A model generated the notes under the pieces. That model did not search any database and was not told where the DNA came from. It saw only the letters and a list, made by a program, of their open reading frames with translations. Both the position numbers and the translations under genes were made by a program. Of a DNA stretch of 64,000 nt, positions 1 through 11,400 are shown one piece after another. Numbering within the stretch: the stretch's first letter is position 1; every line of letters starts with the position of its first letter. The stretch spans positions 990,369 to 1,054,368 of the forward strand of contig KL647294.1 in the NCBI GenBank assembly GCA_000727475.1, written 5' to 3'. The DNA comes from Sarcocystis neurona (taxonomy: Eukaryota; Apicomplexa; Conoidasida; Eucoccidiorida; Sarcocystidae).

Positions 1-3000
1 ACGGCCGCCGGTCAACAGGCGCACAGCAAGCAGCTGTAGCAGCAGAGACTGTCACTGTTCTAGGGGTAGCCTGCTGTGGTTACTGCTGTACCCGCTTTAT
101 CTGCCACCACTGCTTCTGGCAGCTGTCTTCTGTATCGGTCTGATGCTGCCACTGGTACCTCTCCCGCTACGGCGTGCAGCAGTTGAAGCGCAGTCGCCAT
201 GCAGCAACGCGCTGTTAATCCCTCTCAACGCGCACCCACTGCCGCGGCTGCTGCTGCTGCTGCTGGTTGCTGCTCGCTGCTGTTGCTACTGTTGTTACTG
301 CTGCTCCTGCTGCTCTTGTACATGGGTGCTGCTGCTGTTGCTGTGTGGTGGCTGCTACTTGCTATGGCGTGTGCGGTGGCGTTGCCGTGGTCCCGCTGCT
401 GCAGCTGTCGGTGTTGTGCTGCTGTTGTTGCACGCCAAAAGTTGAAGTTTTCTGCTGTTTTTGTAATACGTTGATAGTGTACCGACCATGTCTCTCGTTT
501 CTTTTGCTGGCGGGTGTCCTTTTTCCTTCGCGTACCTATATTTTTCTTTTCTGTGTCTTCCCAGATTTCAAGAGACGCTCGTCTTCGTTCCCAGATGATT
601 CTCGTTTCACCTTCCTCCTCTTCGTAACTCGCTGCTGCTCTTGCAGAATCGGCTGCGCTCCTTCTGCTATTGCAGCTGCAGCTTCTGTTCTTTTCGTCCT
701 TTCTTTTTGCTGCTGGTGCATCTGCTACGGTTCACCCGCCCTCGCGCTACTGCTGCTGTGCGTTCTGCGGCTGCTGCTGCTGCTGTCGCCGCCACTGCGG
801 GGCTGAAGAGCCTGAAGACCGGCAAAACACGGCCCCTTACAGGTAGAAACAAAGACGTGCCGCCGCAGCAGGCGCAACCCACACTGCAGTGGCAACAGCA
901 AACAGCAACCGCAGCCACACAGCAGCAGCCGTAAAAACGGCGGCCGCATCTCACGCAGCAGCAAAGCGCGGGCAGCAGCAACCTACACAGCGATCGCGAA
1001 AGATCATCAGCAGCAGCTGTTCGGCGGCAGAGAAGAGCAGCAGCAGCAGCAAAAGAGAGCGGCAGCGGAGGAATTCCGGAAGCGGCAGCAGAAAGAAGCA
1101 CTGGGGGCGGCAGGAGTCCACCGAGGTGTAGCAGAAACAGCGAAGACCCACCCCAGGAGTAGCAGAGTAGCGAAGGCAGAACATAGTAGCGTACATGTGA
1201 CGCTGCGAGTAAACAAGAACAGCGGTAGCAGCAATGGAACGCGGCGGCAGCAGCAGCGGAACGCAGTGGTAGCATCAGTGGAGCACCGCGGCAGCGCCGG
1301 CCCTGGTGTGCGGCAGTACCAGCTTTTTTTCAGCCGTACATAGCAACAGCAGTAGTAGATGCACTACGTCTACTGCCCCGAACAACAACAACGGTGCATT
1401 TTAAAGCCGCTGATACGAGCAACAGCAGTAAAAGTGGCTTCACGAGCAGCAGGAGCAGCAACACCATCCGTAGCCGTATGAACAGCAGTAGCAAGAGCAG
1501 TAACAGCAGCACCGCCAAACAGCGACAGGAGCAACAGCATCGCGAGCAGCATACTGACCGCAGCAGCAGCGACCGCAGGAGCAGCTGTGGCAGCAGCGGC
1601 AGAGTAGAGAACAGGAGGAGCGACGGAAAGTCGTCGTTAGCTGCAGCACCACCAGAGCCACAAATGCTGGCTACAGCCTCAGTCGTAGTACTAGCGGAAG
1701 TGAGATCGCGAGCAGCAGCAGCAGCAAATCAAGCAACAGCACAGGAAATAGCATTTGCATGCAGTATTAATCCTGTCGCATGTCATCTCCCCATGTGTGT
1801 TATATGCCAGTGCCTCAGAGGTGACCCGCAAGAAAGCCTGCAAATATATTCGTCTAAACAAGAAGAACAGCGGGAGCACATGTGGACCGTGCCTGTCCTG
1901 TCTGTTGCATGCGGGTACTGTCTCGGGGCAGGAATATTGTGCATTTTCGTTACGCTTTCAAAATGCTGCAGTGTCTCACCTGCTCTTTGACCTCTGCTGC
2001 TGCTGCTTCCACCTTGTGCTCCGCCTAGCTCTGCTTTGCTGCTGCGTCGTTCTGTTCACGTGTTGCTGAAGTATTTGCTGTCACTGGGGCCCCCTCCTGC
2101 TGCCTCCTCTTCTTCCACCGCTAGCTGCTTTTTTTCTGGAGCTGCCTGTGCTGGTGCGTCCGTCTGTGCCACTGTCGCCTTTGCTGAGGCCCCTGCACCG
2201 CGTCGTACCCTCTTGGCTTCGCCCATCTGCTGCCTGCTGCGGATACCGCTGCTGCTGCCGCGCGGTTGCTGCTGCTGCCCCGCGGTTGCTGCTGCTGCTG
2301 TTCGTGGGCTGCTGGTGCCCTTCGTGGACCTGCAGCCTGTCTAACTCTTGCTGCTGCTGCTGCTGCATCTCGCCACTCGTGCTGGTGCGACTGCGTCGAC
2401 GTGTCAACTTTCTCTCTCTTGCACTCTCTCTCTATATATATGTTTCCTTCGCCTACACATTTTTTTCTCTCTACGTATGTACTTGTGTGTTGTGGCTTGC
2501 TCCACATGGTGCTGCTGCTCAAGCTGCTGCTAGTTTTGGTCGTGCTGCGCTGCTCGGTTTGCAGTTGTCGGTCGCCGCCTTCTCCTTCTCCGCTGCCGTG
2601 CTGTTGCTGTTGCGGGGCGGGGGGGGGGGCCGGTGCAGCTGTTGCGGGACAGCTGCTGGTATTGCTGCATTTGTCTCCCGTGTGTCTTGGTGACCTCTTG
2701 CCGGTCCCAGCACCCCTATACCGCTGCTTCTTTTTTGTTTCTGCTGCTCGTTTCCTCTGCCTCTGTACCGACCCCTTGCCGCTCATCTTCCACTTTTTGT
2801 GGAGACCGCGGGGACTTCTTTCTCGTCTGTCTCGGCAGCGGGCGCCCGCGCCGAAGCGTCAGCAGGCAGGCCCGTTGTTTTCTTCGCTGCTGCTGCCGTC
2901 ACGTGCGACGACTGCTGCGCACCACCACACTTGATGTGATTTCGGGTGTTGCAGCAGTGTAAATGCTGCTGCTGCCCCACCCATTCCCAGCACCCCACAC

Positions 3001-3540
3001 GCGTCGCGTTGCCGAAGGTGATGCGGTGTGGCCCGCTGCCTCCCGCCTCTCCTGCCGTTTCCTTCCTGTGTCACGTCTTTTTGCCACACCGGCACACTCC
3101 CGCAGCTGCGTTCCTCTCCTTCGCTGCTGCAGCAGCAGACACAGTGTCCTAGTTGTAGCCGCAGCAGCAGCACGTGCCGCTCCTCAGCCTACGCACGCCT
3201 TCTTTGCTGCTTCAGCCGCGACAGCAGCAGCAGCAAGAGTAAAACGTCTGTGTGGTTTACTGCTGCAGTAGTCGTCGTTGCTGTGCTGCGTCCCTCCGTA
3301 CCTCCCCGTGTGTACTTTCCTCCTCTGAAGCCGGCGCAGCAGCGCAGGGTTCTTGAGAGGGCTGGTTCTTTTTCTGGCCGCAGCAGCAACTGCTGCGTCT
3401 GATCTACGTGCGCCTCTCCCCTTCCCTCCTACTGTTCTGCTCAAGCAGCATCTCCTTCCACCACCCCACACGTCTTGGCTCTGTGACTGCTGTCAGTGTG
3501 TCAGTTTCGTGCTTCCTCGTCGGACGAGGGGCCTGTTGCA
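1..3540. repeat. CAG/CTG triplet-repeat block, no supported gene
   Basis: Dense imperfect CAG/CTG (GCA/TGC) triplets fill this stretch in every frame, so long open frames of Leu, Cys, Ala, Gln or Ser appear on both strands without splice logic or any conserved motif. The repeat strand flips: CTG runs lie on the plus strand at about 240-790 and 1990-3240, CAG runs at about 860-1740. A short duplication of a CGCGGTTGCTGCTGCTGCC-like unit sits near 2260-2300. Such blocks are characteristic of the repeat-rich parts of Eimeria chromosomes. An exon of a Gln- or Ala-rich protein could hide here, but nothing in the sequence singles one out. Confidence 0.7.
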
Positions 3541-3639
3541 TGCAGTTTGTTCGAACTTGCACCCCACACATATGTTTATGTGTAGACGTGTGTACGTGTC
3601 CGTACGTACACCACCTGCACGTGTAGTAGTCGATACTTA

Positions 3640-3945
3640 CAGAAAAACGTATATGTACATACGTACGATATACGCGCATATGCAGGATATATACATATAT
3701 GCATATGTGTTCGTTGGTGTGGGGATGAAGTAGATGTGGTCATCTCCTCGGCGTCTGAATATAATTGAATATACGTGTATTCACCTATATTCATATATAT
3801 TCACATATATATGTATATATATACACGTTATATATATGTGTATAAATACATATATATATGTATATTTATATATAGATATATGTATAAAGATATATATGTA
3901 TATATATAAATACGATATATATATATATATGTGTGTATACACAAT
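3640..3945. repeat. TA/GTATA-rich microsatellite tract
   Basis: An almost pure A/T/G alternating tract (TATATATGTATATACAC-type) runs for about 300 bases between the CTG block and the CAG block that precedes the first helicase gene. The open frames it gives (Tyr/Ile/His-rich peptides) are composition artefacts. Confidence 0.8.
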
Positions 3946-4179
3946 AGAGAGGTGATCGTGGTGTTTATAACAGGTGCTGCTGCATGAATGCGGTTGTTTG
4001 GGTTTGCTTTGTTTGGCCACGTCTCTTAAGAGGCGGGACGCCGTCTCTTTCAGATTAGTGGAGAGACAGACGAGCAGCGGCAAGACAATGCTGCAGGGTG
4101 GGTGTTGGTGTGCGTGCACAGGGCGGTCTTGCTGCTGCGTGTGTGTGCTTTGTTGCAGACCCTCTCCCGATTTTTTGCG

Positions 4180-5486
4180 GCAGCTGCAAGCAGCAGCAGC
4201 TGGGGGGGTCGGCTTGTAGCAGGAGGACGAGGCGCAGCCACTGTAGCTACCGCAGCAGCAGCCGGAGGCGAAGCGCCCAGAAGGCAGAGGAGCTGCAGGA
4301 CGAGAAGCAGCAGCAGCAGGAAGAGGACTGCAGCCACGCCGGGCAGCGGGAAGAGGCGCTGCAGCAGCAGCAGTTTTTTCTGAAAGAGAGAGAAGAGAAG
4401 GTAGTGCCGAGCGCTGCGCGGGCCGAGGAGAGGTGCAGCGCGGCAGGAACACAGCGCAGCAGCGAGTGTGTTAGCTGCAGCCGCTGCAGGTTATAAAACG
4501 TCCCGGACAGCGTGAGGACGGACGGTGCTTGCTGTAGAGGTGGGGGAAAACCACGAAGAAGCGCGCTAGGTTGCTCTACAAGCTTCTCTGTATTTTATGT
4601 ATAAGGAAGTTGGACGGCACCGCGCTTACACACAAACGAGGGTGTACAGACACTCCGCGGCGACGACAGCTGCAGGAGTTGTCTACTAACAAGCAGTTTT
4701 TGAAAGCGTACGCAGTTCTCTGCTGCTGCTGCTTCTGCTCGGCGGTGGTGGTGGCTCGCAGTTTGTTGCTCCTGCTGTCGCGTCGCGTCTTTTCCTGCTG
4801 CTGCAAAGCCAATGACGGCGTCATAGATCAGATCAAACCGAGCAACTGCTGCTGCTGCTGCCTGTACCAGAGGCAGCCGCGCAGGTCGGAGCTGTCGGCT
4901 TGTGGGGCTCGGCGGCTTGTTCTCTAGGAGACAGAAAACAGCTCTCCCATCCTCAACCGCAGGAGCCGTAGCAGAAGGAGCGAGAGCAGCAGGAAAGGAG
5001 GAGACGGCAAGAGCAGCAGCAGCAGCTAGAGGAAGAGGCAGCGCGAGGAGAAGAAGGAGGAGGGGACAGGACGATGAGGAGAGAAGTGACGCCGGGACAG
5101 CAAGAAAAGGACGAGACACAAGCAGAGCAGCAGTTGTAGGGAACGGTGAGGCAGAAGTAGTAGGGCTGAAGCAGACGAAGAGGGGAGAGGGGCAACGTTT
5201 TTTGAGAGTGACGTGCGAAGCAGGAGACAGTCGCCGGAGAAGAGGAGAAGCGACACGCGAGTTGCTGGAGATAGAGGCAAGAAACGATAGCAACACAGCA
5301 GGAACTGCCGCTCATAACGGGAGGCGCAGGGTACAGAAGAGCAGCAGCAGGAGGAGGAGGAGACACAACAACACGTGGTGTCGTGTAGCCATCGCAGCAG
5401 TAGCAGTAGCAGCAGCAGTAGCAGCAGACGAGGAGTCGCAAAAGTAGCAGCAGGAAGAGCAGGAGCGAGAGGGGGGGACCGCCAAG
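4180..5486 (+). other. CAG-rich region upstream of the DOZI-like gene; probable 5' leader
   Basis: This stretch has CAG/GAG/AGG triplets on the plus strand, interrupted by a CTG patch at about 4715-4860. A plus-strand frame at about 4260-4490 reads as a Gln/Glu/Arg-rich charged peptide and could be a short upstream exon, but no splice partner is visible. From about 4960 to 5480 the DNA is purine-rich, and it carries a TAG stop at about 5444 in frame with the downstream start codon. That makes it a plausible transcribed leader of the helicase gene. No transcription start signal is recognised. Confidence 0.35.
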
Positions 5487-8400
5487 ATGCACGGTGCATA
5501 TCACAAGCGAGTCTCGCCGTCGGGGGGGGTGTACGTGCAGTCGTTCCGGCAGCAGCAGCAGCCGCCCCAGCAGCCGAATGGGAGCAGCAGCAGCGGCGGT
5601 GCGTCGTCTGCGGCGCCGCCGCCCCTGCATCAGCAGCAGCCGGTGTACCGCATGCAGCAGCAGCAGGCAGGAATAGGGGAGCGCGGAGGAGGAGGAGGAG
5701 CAGCAGCGGCAGCGGCGCATCAGCAGCTACGTGGGTATGTGCAACAGCAACAGCAGCAGCACCGCGCTGCTGCGGTGGCCAACCAGTGTGCGCCTCCAAC
5801 GGCAGCAGGGGGGGCAGGAGGCGAGGCGGCAGCGGGGGCGCCAGCAGCAGCCGCAGGAGGAGCAGGAGGCATCGCACGGCCAGCAGGAGCGGCGCGGCAG
5901 TCGCAGCAGCCGCATGCGGCAGCCCCGGGGGCCGCGTCGGTTGCTGTTGCGGCTCCCGTTGGCGCTGCCACAGCGGCGCCTCCCGGAGCCGCCACAGCCG
6001 CAGCCCGAGCAGCAGCAGGAGGAGCAGCGGCGGGAGGAGGAAACAGAAACTACATGCAGCAACAGCAGCACCACCACCACCCTCACCAGCTGCAGCAGCA
6101 ACAGCAGCATTTGCAGCATCACGTGCAGCAACAGCAGGAGGAACGGGGCAACTACGACCACAGGAAACATCGCCTCAATATTCCTCCCAAAGACACTCGT
6201 GTTAAAACAGAGGTAACTTGCAAGCCCAGCTCTATTCTTCCTCTTCTCCTTCTTCGTCTATCTCTGTCTTCCTCTTTGTCTCCTTTCCTCTCTCTGTGTG
6301 GTCTTCCGCATGTGCAGCGACCTCGTACATTCCAGCAGCAGCGGGGGCGGCACTTGCCGAAGTGACACAGAAAAGTCGCCTGGTGGGCCTGTCTTTCTCT
6401 CGGCGCCGCGCACGATCGACCGTCTTCCCTTCTTGAACCCCACGCCTGTACAAGTGCATTATTTATGCCTGGTTCTGTCCCGTGTGGCTCCTGTGGATAT
6501 ATGTGGGTGTGTGTGCATCCGCGTTGCCCTCGGACCCTTTCGTTGGGGAAGGACGAGAATCTGCTTACGTCCACAGCTGCAGCAGAAAACTTCTTCGTCG
6601 ATAGTTGTTCGTTTAGGACTGCGTCAGAGCCGTCCTCCCTGCGCTGAGGGGAAAAGCGGGTGCCAGCTGCGGTGTGAACAGCAGACGTCATCGCCTCTCT
6701 GTCTAGTGGTGGGCAGAGACAGGTGCTACGGGAGCAGCCTGCACGAAACAACCGCTTACCTTCCTCTGCTTGCTGCCCTTGCGGGAGTGTGCCTGCGTGT
6801 GCAAGTCTCTTCGCGCTTCTCGTCGCTGCGGTGTCCTCCGCTGCTGCTGCTGCTGCCAGACCACCTCGGCAACGCCCACCGTTTGTTCCTGACGCCTGAG
6901 CTTCCGTTGCTGGCGTGCCTCCTTCCTGCGCGTCACGACGCTCCTACAACTTCCATGACGCACTCCTCTGTGACGACGCACACCATGCCGGTTACTACAA
7001 AGACGACCCTAGCTGCCACCGCTGCTCTATTGCTCTTGTATTCTCACCACCACCACTACTGCTGTACTACTGCTACTACTACTGCTACTATTACTACTAC
7101 TACTACGCTACTCTTACTACTACTATTGCAACTGCGCGCGGTATCAGTTCTGCTGGTCCTACTACTATCACTACTTCTACTTTTATACCACGACCACTAC
7201 GACTACTGCTGCCACAGCGAGGCCTAGTCTCCCATAGTATTAGGAATACGAGAACAGCAGCTAATTTTGGGGTCAAACACTTGTGTGTGCTGCTGTCGTT
7301 GTATGTGGAGCAGTGTTGCTGCAAGGACTGGGCGGTGCTTCTATTCGTCGCGTACAACTCTTCTGCGAGTCCCAGTGATGAGACTTCTGTTGCACCCCGC
7401 GCTGCTGTTGCTGCGCCTCCTGCTGTTGCTGTTGCTGAAAACTGCTCTCCCTTTGTGACGGCTACTGCTGCTGCTGCGTCCCCACGCCTATCTCTTCTTC
7501 CTACACCGCACTACTACTCCTACGATGGCTACTAGTCCCAGCTAAACTACTCCCGCTCTACGACTGCCACACGAGTCCTTCGCAAGCAGGGAATTGCTGG
7601 GAGACTTTTCTCAGGCGCTGCTGCTCGTCCCATGCATCCACGCGAGGGGCACGCGGCTGCTGCTGTTGCTGCTGTGAAGCGCATTCGCTCTTCTTGCTCA
7701 TACTCTCCTCGTCTCATTTCGATGTGCCTTCTCTGGGAGGATTCAAACTTTTCTCCTGCTCCTCCTCCTACATCTACACTGCTATCACGACCAATGCTGT
7801 GCTAATACTATTTCCGTTACTACTACTACTACTAAATACTATTGCTACTATGACTGCGACAACTACTGCCACCACAGTTACTATCACTATTACTACAACG
7901 ACTGCTGCTTTTCCTACTCGTACTACTACTGCTACTAGTACTACTACTGCTACTAGTGCTGCTACTACTACTACTGCTGCTACTATGGCTACTACTTCTA
8001 TACTACTACTACTACTACTGCTACTACTACTACTACAACACCGACTTACACTTTTCCTACTACTACTAGTACTACTACTAATATACTAGTGCTTCTACTA
8101 CTACTACTAGTACTACTATTACTGCTGCTACTACCACGGCTGCTACTCCTATACTACTACTACTACTACTACTACTACTACGACTACGACTCCTACGCTG
8201 TTCTACCATGAGTATGCTGCTCCTGCTCCCACGCCATGACGACGCCTCCGTATAAAGTGTGGCTGCCTCTGTATATGAGAAGTGTCCTCCACCACACTAC
8301 CACTACCGCCTTGTCGCGTCCCACGACTTTTGATGGGCCCACTACTCAACCTCCACCAGTTCTACAGCAGCGAGAGTGACTGCGGTCTGCCATATATTCT

Positions 8401-11400
8401 CCACCTCGTGTGACGCATGCGATGGAACGGGGCTGTAGGACTTCTTCTTATTTGTGCGTCTTCTCGCTAAAGCTGAACAAACACTGCGTATGCTGCTCTT
8501 CTCGCACCCCGCGCGCCCTCAGGCGAAATCGCGTCCTGCTGCTGCTGGTGGTGCTCCTCTTCTACGATTCACCGACAAAAATAGCTCCCACACATTTTGT
8601 ACGCGAGACTTCGCTTCTCTTCCCCTGCTGTCACGTATCGCCGTCTTCTGCATTTGCGGGGGGGAGTGGGGCGGGTAACAGGGAAAACTGGCCGATCTGG
8701 GCGGGGGAGAACTCTCGCAAGGATGTCTGGATACGAGGAAGAGCTTCTTCGATTGGTCGACAGAGCAGCTGCTCCCACGGGCAGAAGACACATGCCTGCT
8801 GGGGCATGCATGCCCCGCCGTTCAGACGGGTGCAGTCCCCTTCTTCTAAAAACGTAGCAGCAAAAACAGAGAGAAGAAAGATCGAAGAAAGTAACACAGC
8901 TGATCTCGAGACGTCGCACTGCGACGAAGACGAGTAAATACTTTTCTTCTCCCCAGAGTTTTCTTTTCCTGACCGGCTTCGTGCGCCAAAAGCGCGACAG
9001 ATGAAACGCTACAAATGCATACCACACACCTGTCTATACAGTGAGAACGCATACATACATACATACATATACTGCTCTGCCGGGCCCCTTCCTTCTCTGA
9101 CGCACGCCACAGCAAGTTTGTGCGCAAGGGAGAGAAAAACACACCTGCACACGAGTCTCCCAGGTGGACAGGTGGAGACCTCTGGTATGGAGATGGAGAG
9201 AATGACGTTGTCGAAACAAAAGAGAGAGACAGATGGGCTTGGGTAGCTTTTCTCTCTTACTTGTTGTATCGCACAGACTCACGACCGTGGGGTGTCGCCC
9301 TTTCTAACTGGGTCTCTTTTTCCAGAAGCAAAAGAGACGAACACGTTCAAATATCTCTCGATCTGCCTCTCACTTTCTATCTGTCGGTTTCCGTGGTTGT
9401 AGACGTCCTTTTGTGCGGATGGTTGCTTCTCTGTGTGGAAGGATCCTCGCGTCTTTTTCGTGCCTTTATCGCAAGAAAGCTGTACGCAGCCCACGTCTGC
9501 ATGCGTGTCTCTTCTCTCCGCCACCACATATGTATCTATAGGAAGAACGAGCCATATTCACATTCATTTGCAGACAACGTCGTTGCCTCGTAGACTCTCA
9601 CGGTGTCTGCCCATCTGCGCGCGGTTCGCTCTAGAGAGGCCGCGTGCATATACGCGTCCGTACGAAGACTCGTCCGCATATCTCCGGAGCCGCCTACAAG
9701 TGCTGCAGAGAACTTTCACTCTCTTATAAAATACCTGGAAATTGACTTCTTCTTCGTCGTCTCTTCCACTTCTCAATTCTTCCCCATCTGTCTTATTACT
9801 TGTTCGTTCTCTTCTTGTGCTGTCGTTCCGTTAACGTCGTTATTCACTCTTGTTCTCGTGTGTTCTTTTGTGGCTCTCTCCTCCTCCTTGTGACAGAAAG
9901 GAGGCGGGCTGGGGTCGCTGCTGCTGCGGAACAGAGACGACTCTTGTGTGTAGCCCTAGAGAGGCAGGGACAGGCACTGGCGTACCTTTGGTTTCCTAAT
10001 TTACATACCGCCCCGTTTGTCTGTATGTGTGTGTCACCCAAGTCCCCTACACATACGTATAAACGTATTGATATCCTATACATACATATATATATGTATA
10101 CACATGTCTCTTAGTATACACATGTATATGCACACATAGACATGCATGTGATACATATTTTTGAAGCGTCTGTGGCGTGCGTAGGAGAGGGTTTTCTTTT
10201 GTCGTCTGCATGCAGCTCCGAACCCCGTGCCACCGGCGAGTTTGTTTGCGTATCGTAGGGGCCCTTAACTTGGGAGTGTTTCTTTCTTCTTTTCTGTCTC
10301 TGTGTGTACCTGTCTCCTTGGGTATTCGTAGGGCACTTAACTGGGAAGTCTGTTTTCCGCGTTCGTGTCTATATACATGCGTCTTTGTCTTTCTCGCCTT
10401 CTCTCTCTGCGGGCGAGTCTACACGTGTATCATTTGTGGCTCACGCACATACATGTATATATATATATATATATCCGTAGCTACATCTATATGCCTACGT
10501 ATGTCTCTATTAATCTACACATACATTGTATATGTGTATATATCGGTTCGTAGGCTAGGGGTGGATTGAGGCCGATGTGTGTAGTTGTGTCTGGGGGAGA
10601 GAACTGCGACAAAGGGAAAGTCTTTGCCTGTGAAAGTCGTCCGTTGTTGTGCTTCTCCGGTTAGTAACGGGCCACGCCATTGCCGAAGTAAACAAATCGT
10701 AGATATCCGTGTACATGTAGACCATATATTTATGTACAGACATACTCCTGGACATCAGTGTCTATATATATATGTATAGATAGGTAGAGGAAGAAGTCCA
10801 CGAGCGTAGGCCAGGGAGAGACACACGTATACAGGTGCCTATACAGCACACAAAAACAGCAGAGTAGATATACCAACAAAGTGTATACCTACGTGTGTAT
10901 ATATATGTGTAGGGAGAGAGAGAGGTACATGCACTTGTATTTATGCGTACACGTGGGTTCACTTAGATATGTTTGCCCACACTGATATGTATCCATGTAT
11001 TTGGTAATTGTCTTCCCCGCAAATTCTTCCGCAAAAGTATGTAAGTGCCAGTTTATGCGTACATATATATAAGGACACATATATGTGTTTGTACGTACGT
11101 ATATATATATATATATGTACATATACATGCATGTCTACACGTACACATAGATATGTACGTACGTACGTACTTGTTTATATGCGTGTCTATCTCTCTGTCT
11201 GTCTCTCTCTCTCTGTCTGTCTCTATATATATGTGCATATGTGTGTATAAGCGGGGGTGTCTATATGATTTGCATGTTTTTCTTTTGGACTGCTTGAAGG
11301 ACGTGACGCGTACAAAAGGATACGACTTCGAAGATTACTTCCTGCGGCGTGAACTGCTGATGGGCATTTTTGAGAAGGGCTTTGAGAAGCCGTCCCCGAT

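Noticed and set aside
143..3400. Many long Leu/Cys/Ala/Gln/Ser-rich frames on both strands
   Set aside because: They are a direct result of CAG/CTG triplets lacking stops in most frames. There is no start, splice or motif support.
3734..3955. Tyr/Ile-rich open frame
   Set aside because: A translation of the TATATATG microsatellite, with no coding character.
4902..5447. 181-codon Arg/Ala-rich frame before the helicase start
   Set aside because: It is in another frame from the helicase, ends before it, and has the composition of purine-rich repeat DNA. It is more likely leader sequence.
8700..8937. Frame containing [17 protein letters not shown] inside DOZI intron 1
   Set aside because: It looks protein-like but is short and isolated. 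The helicase exons on either side are contiguous in homologues, so it is not part of that gene.
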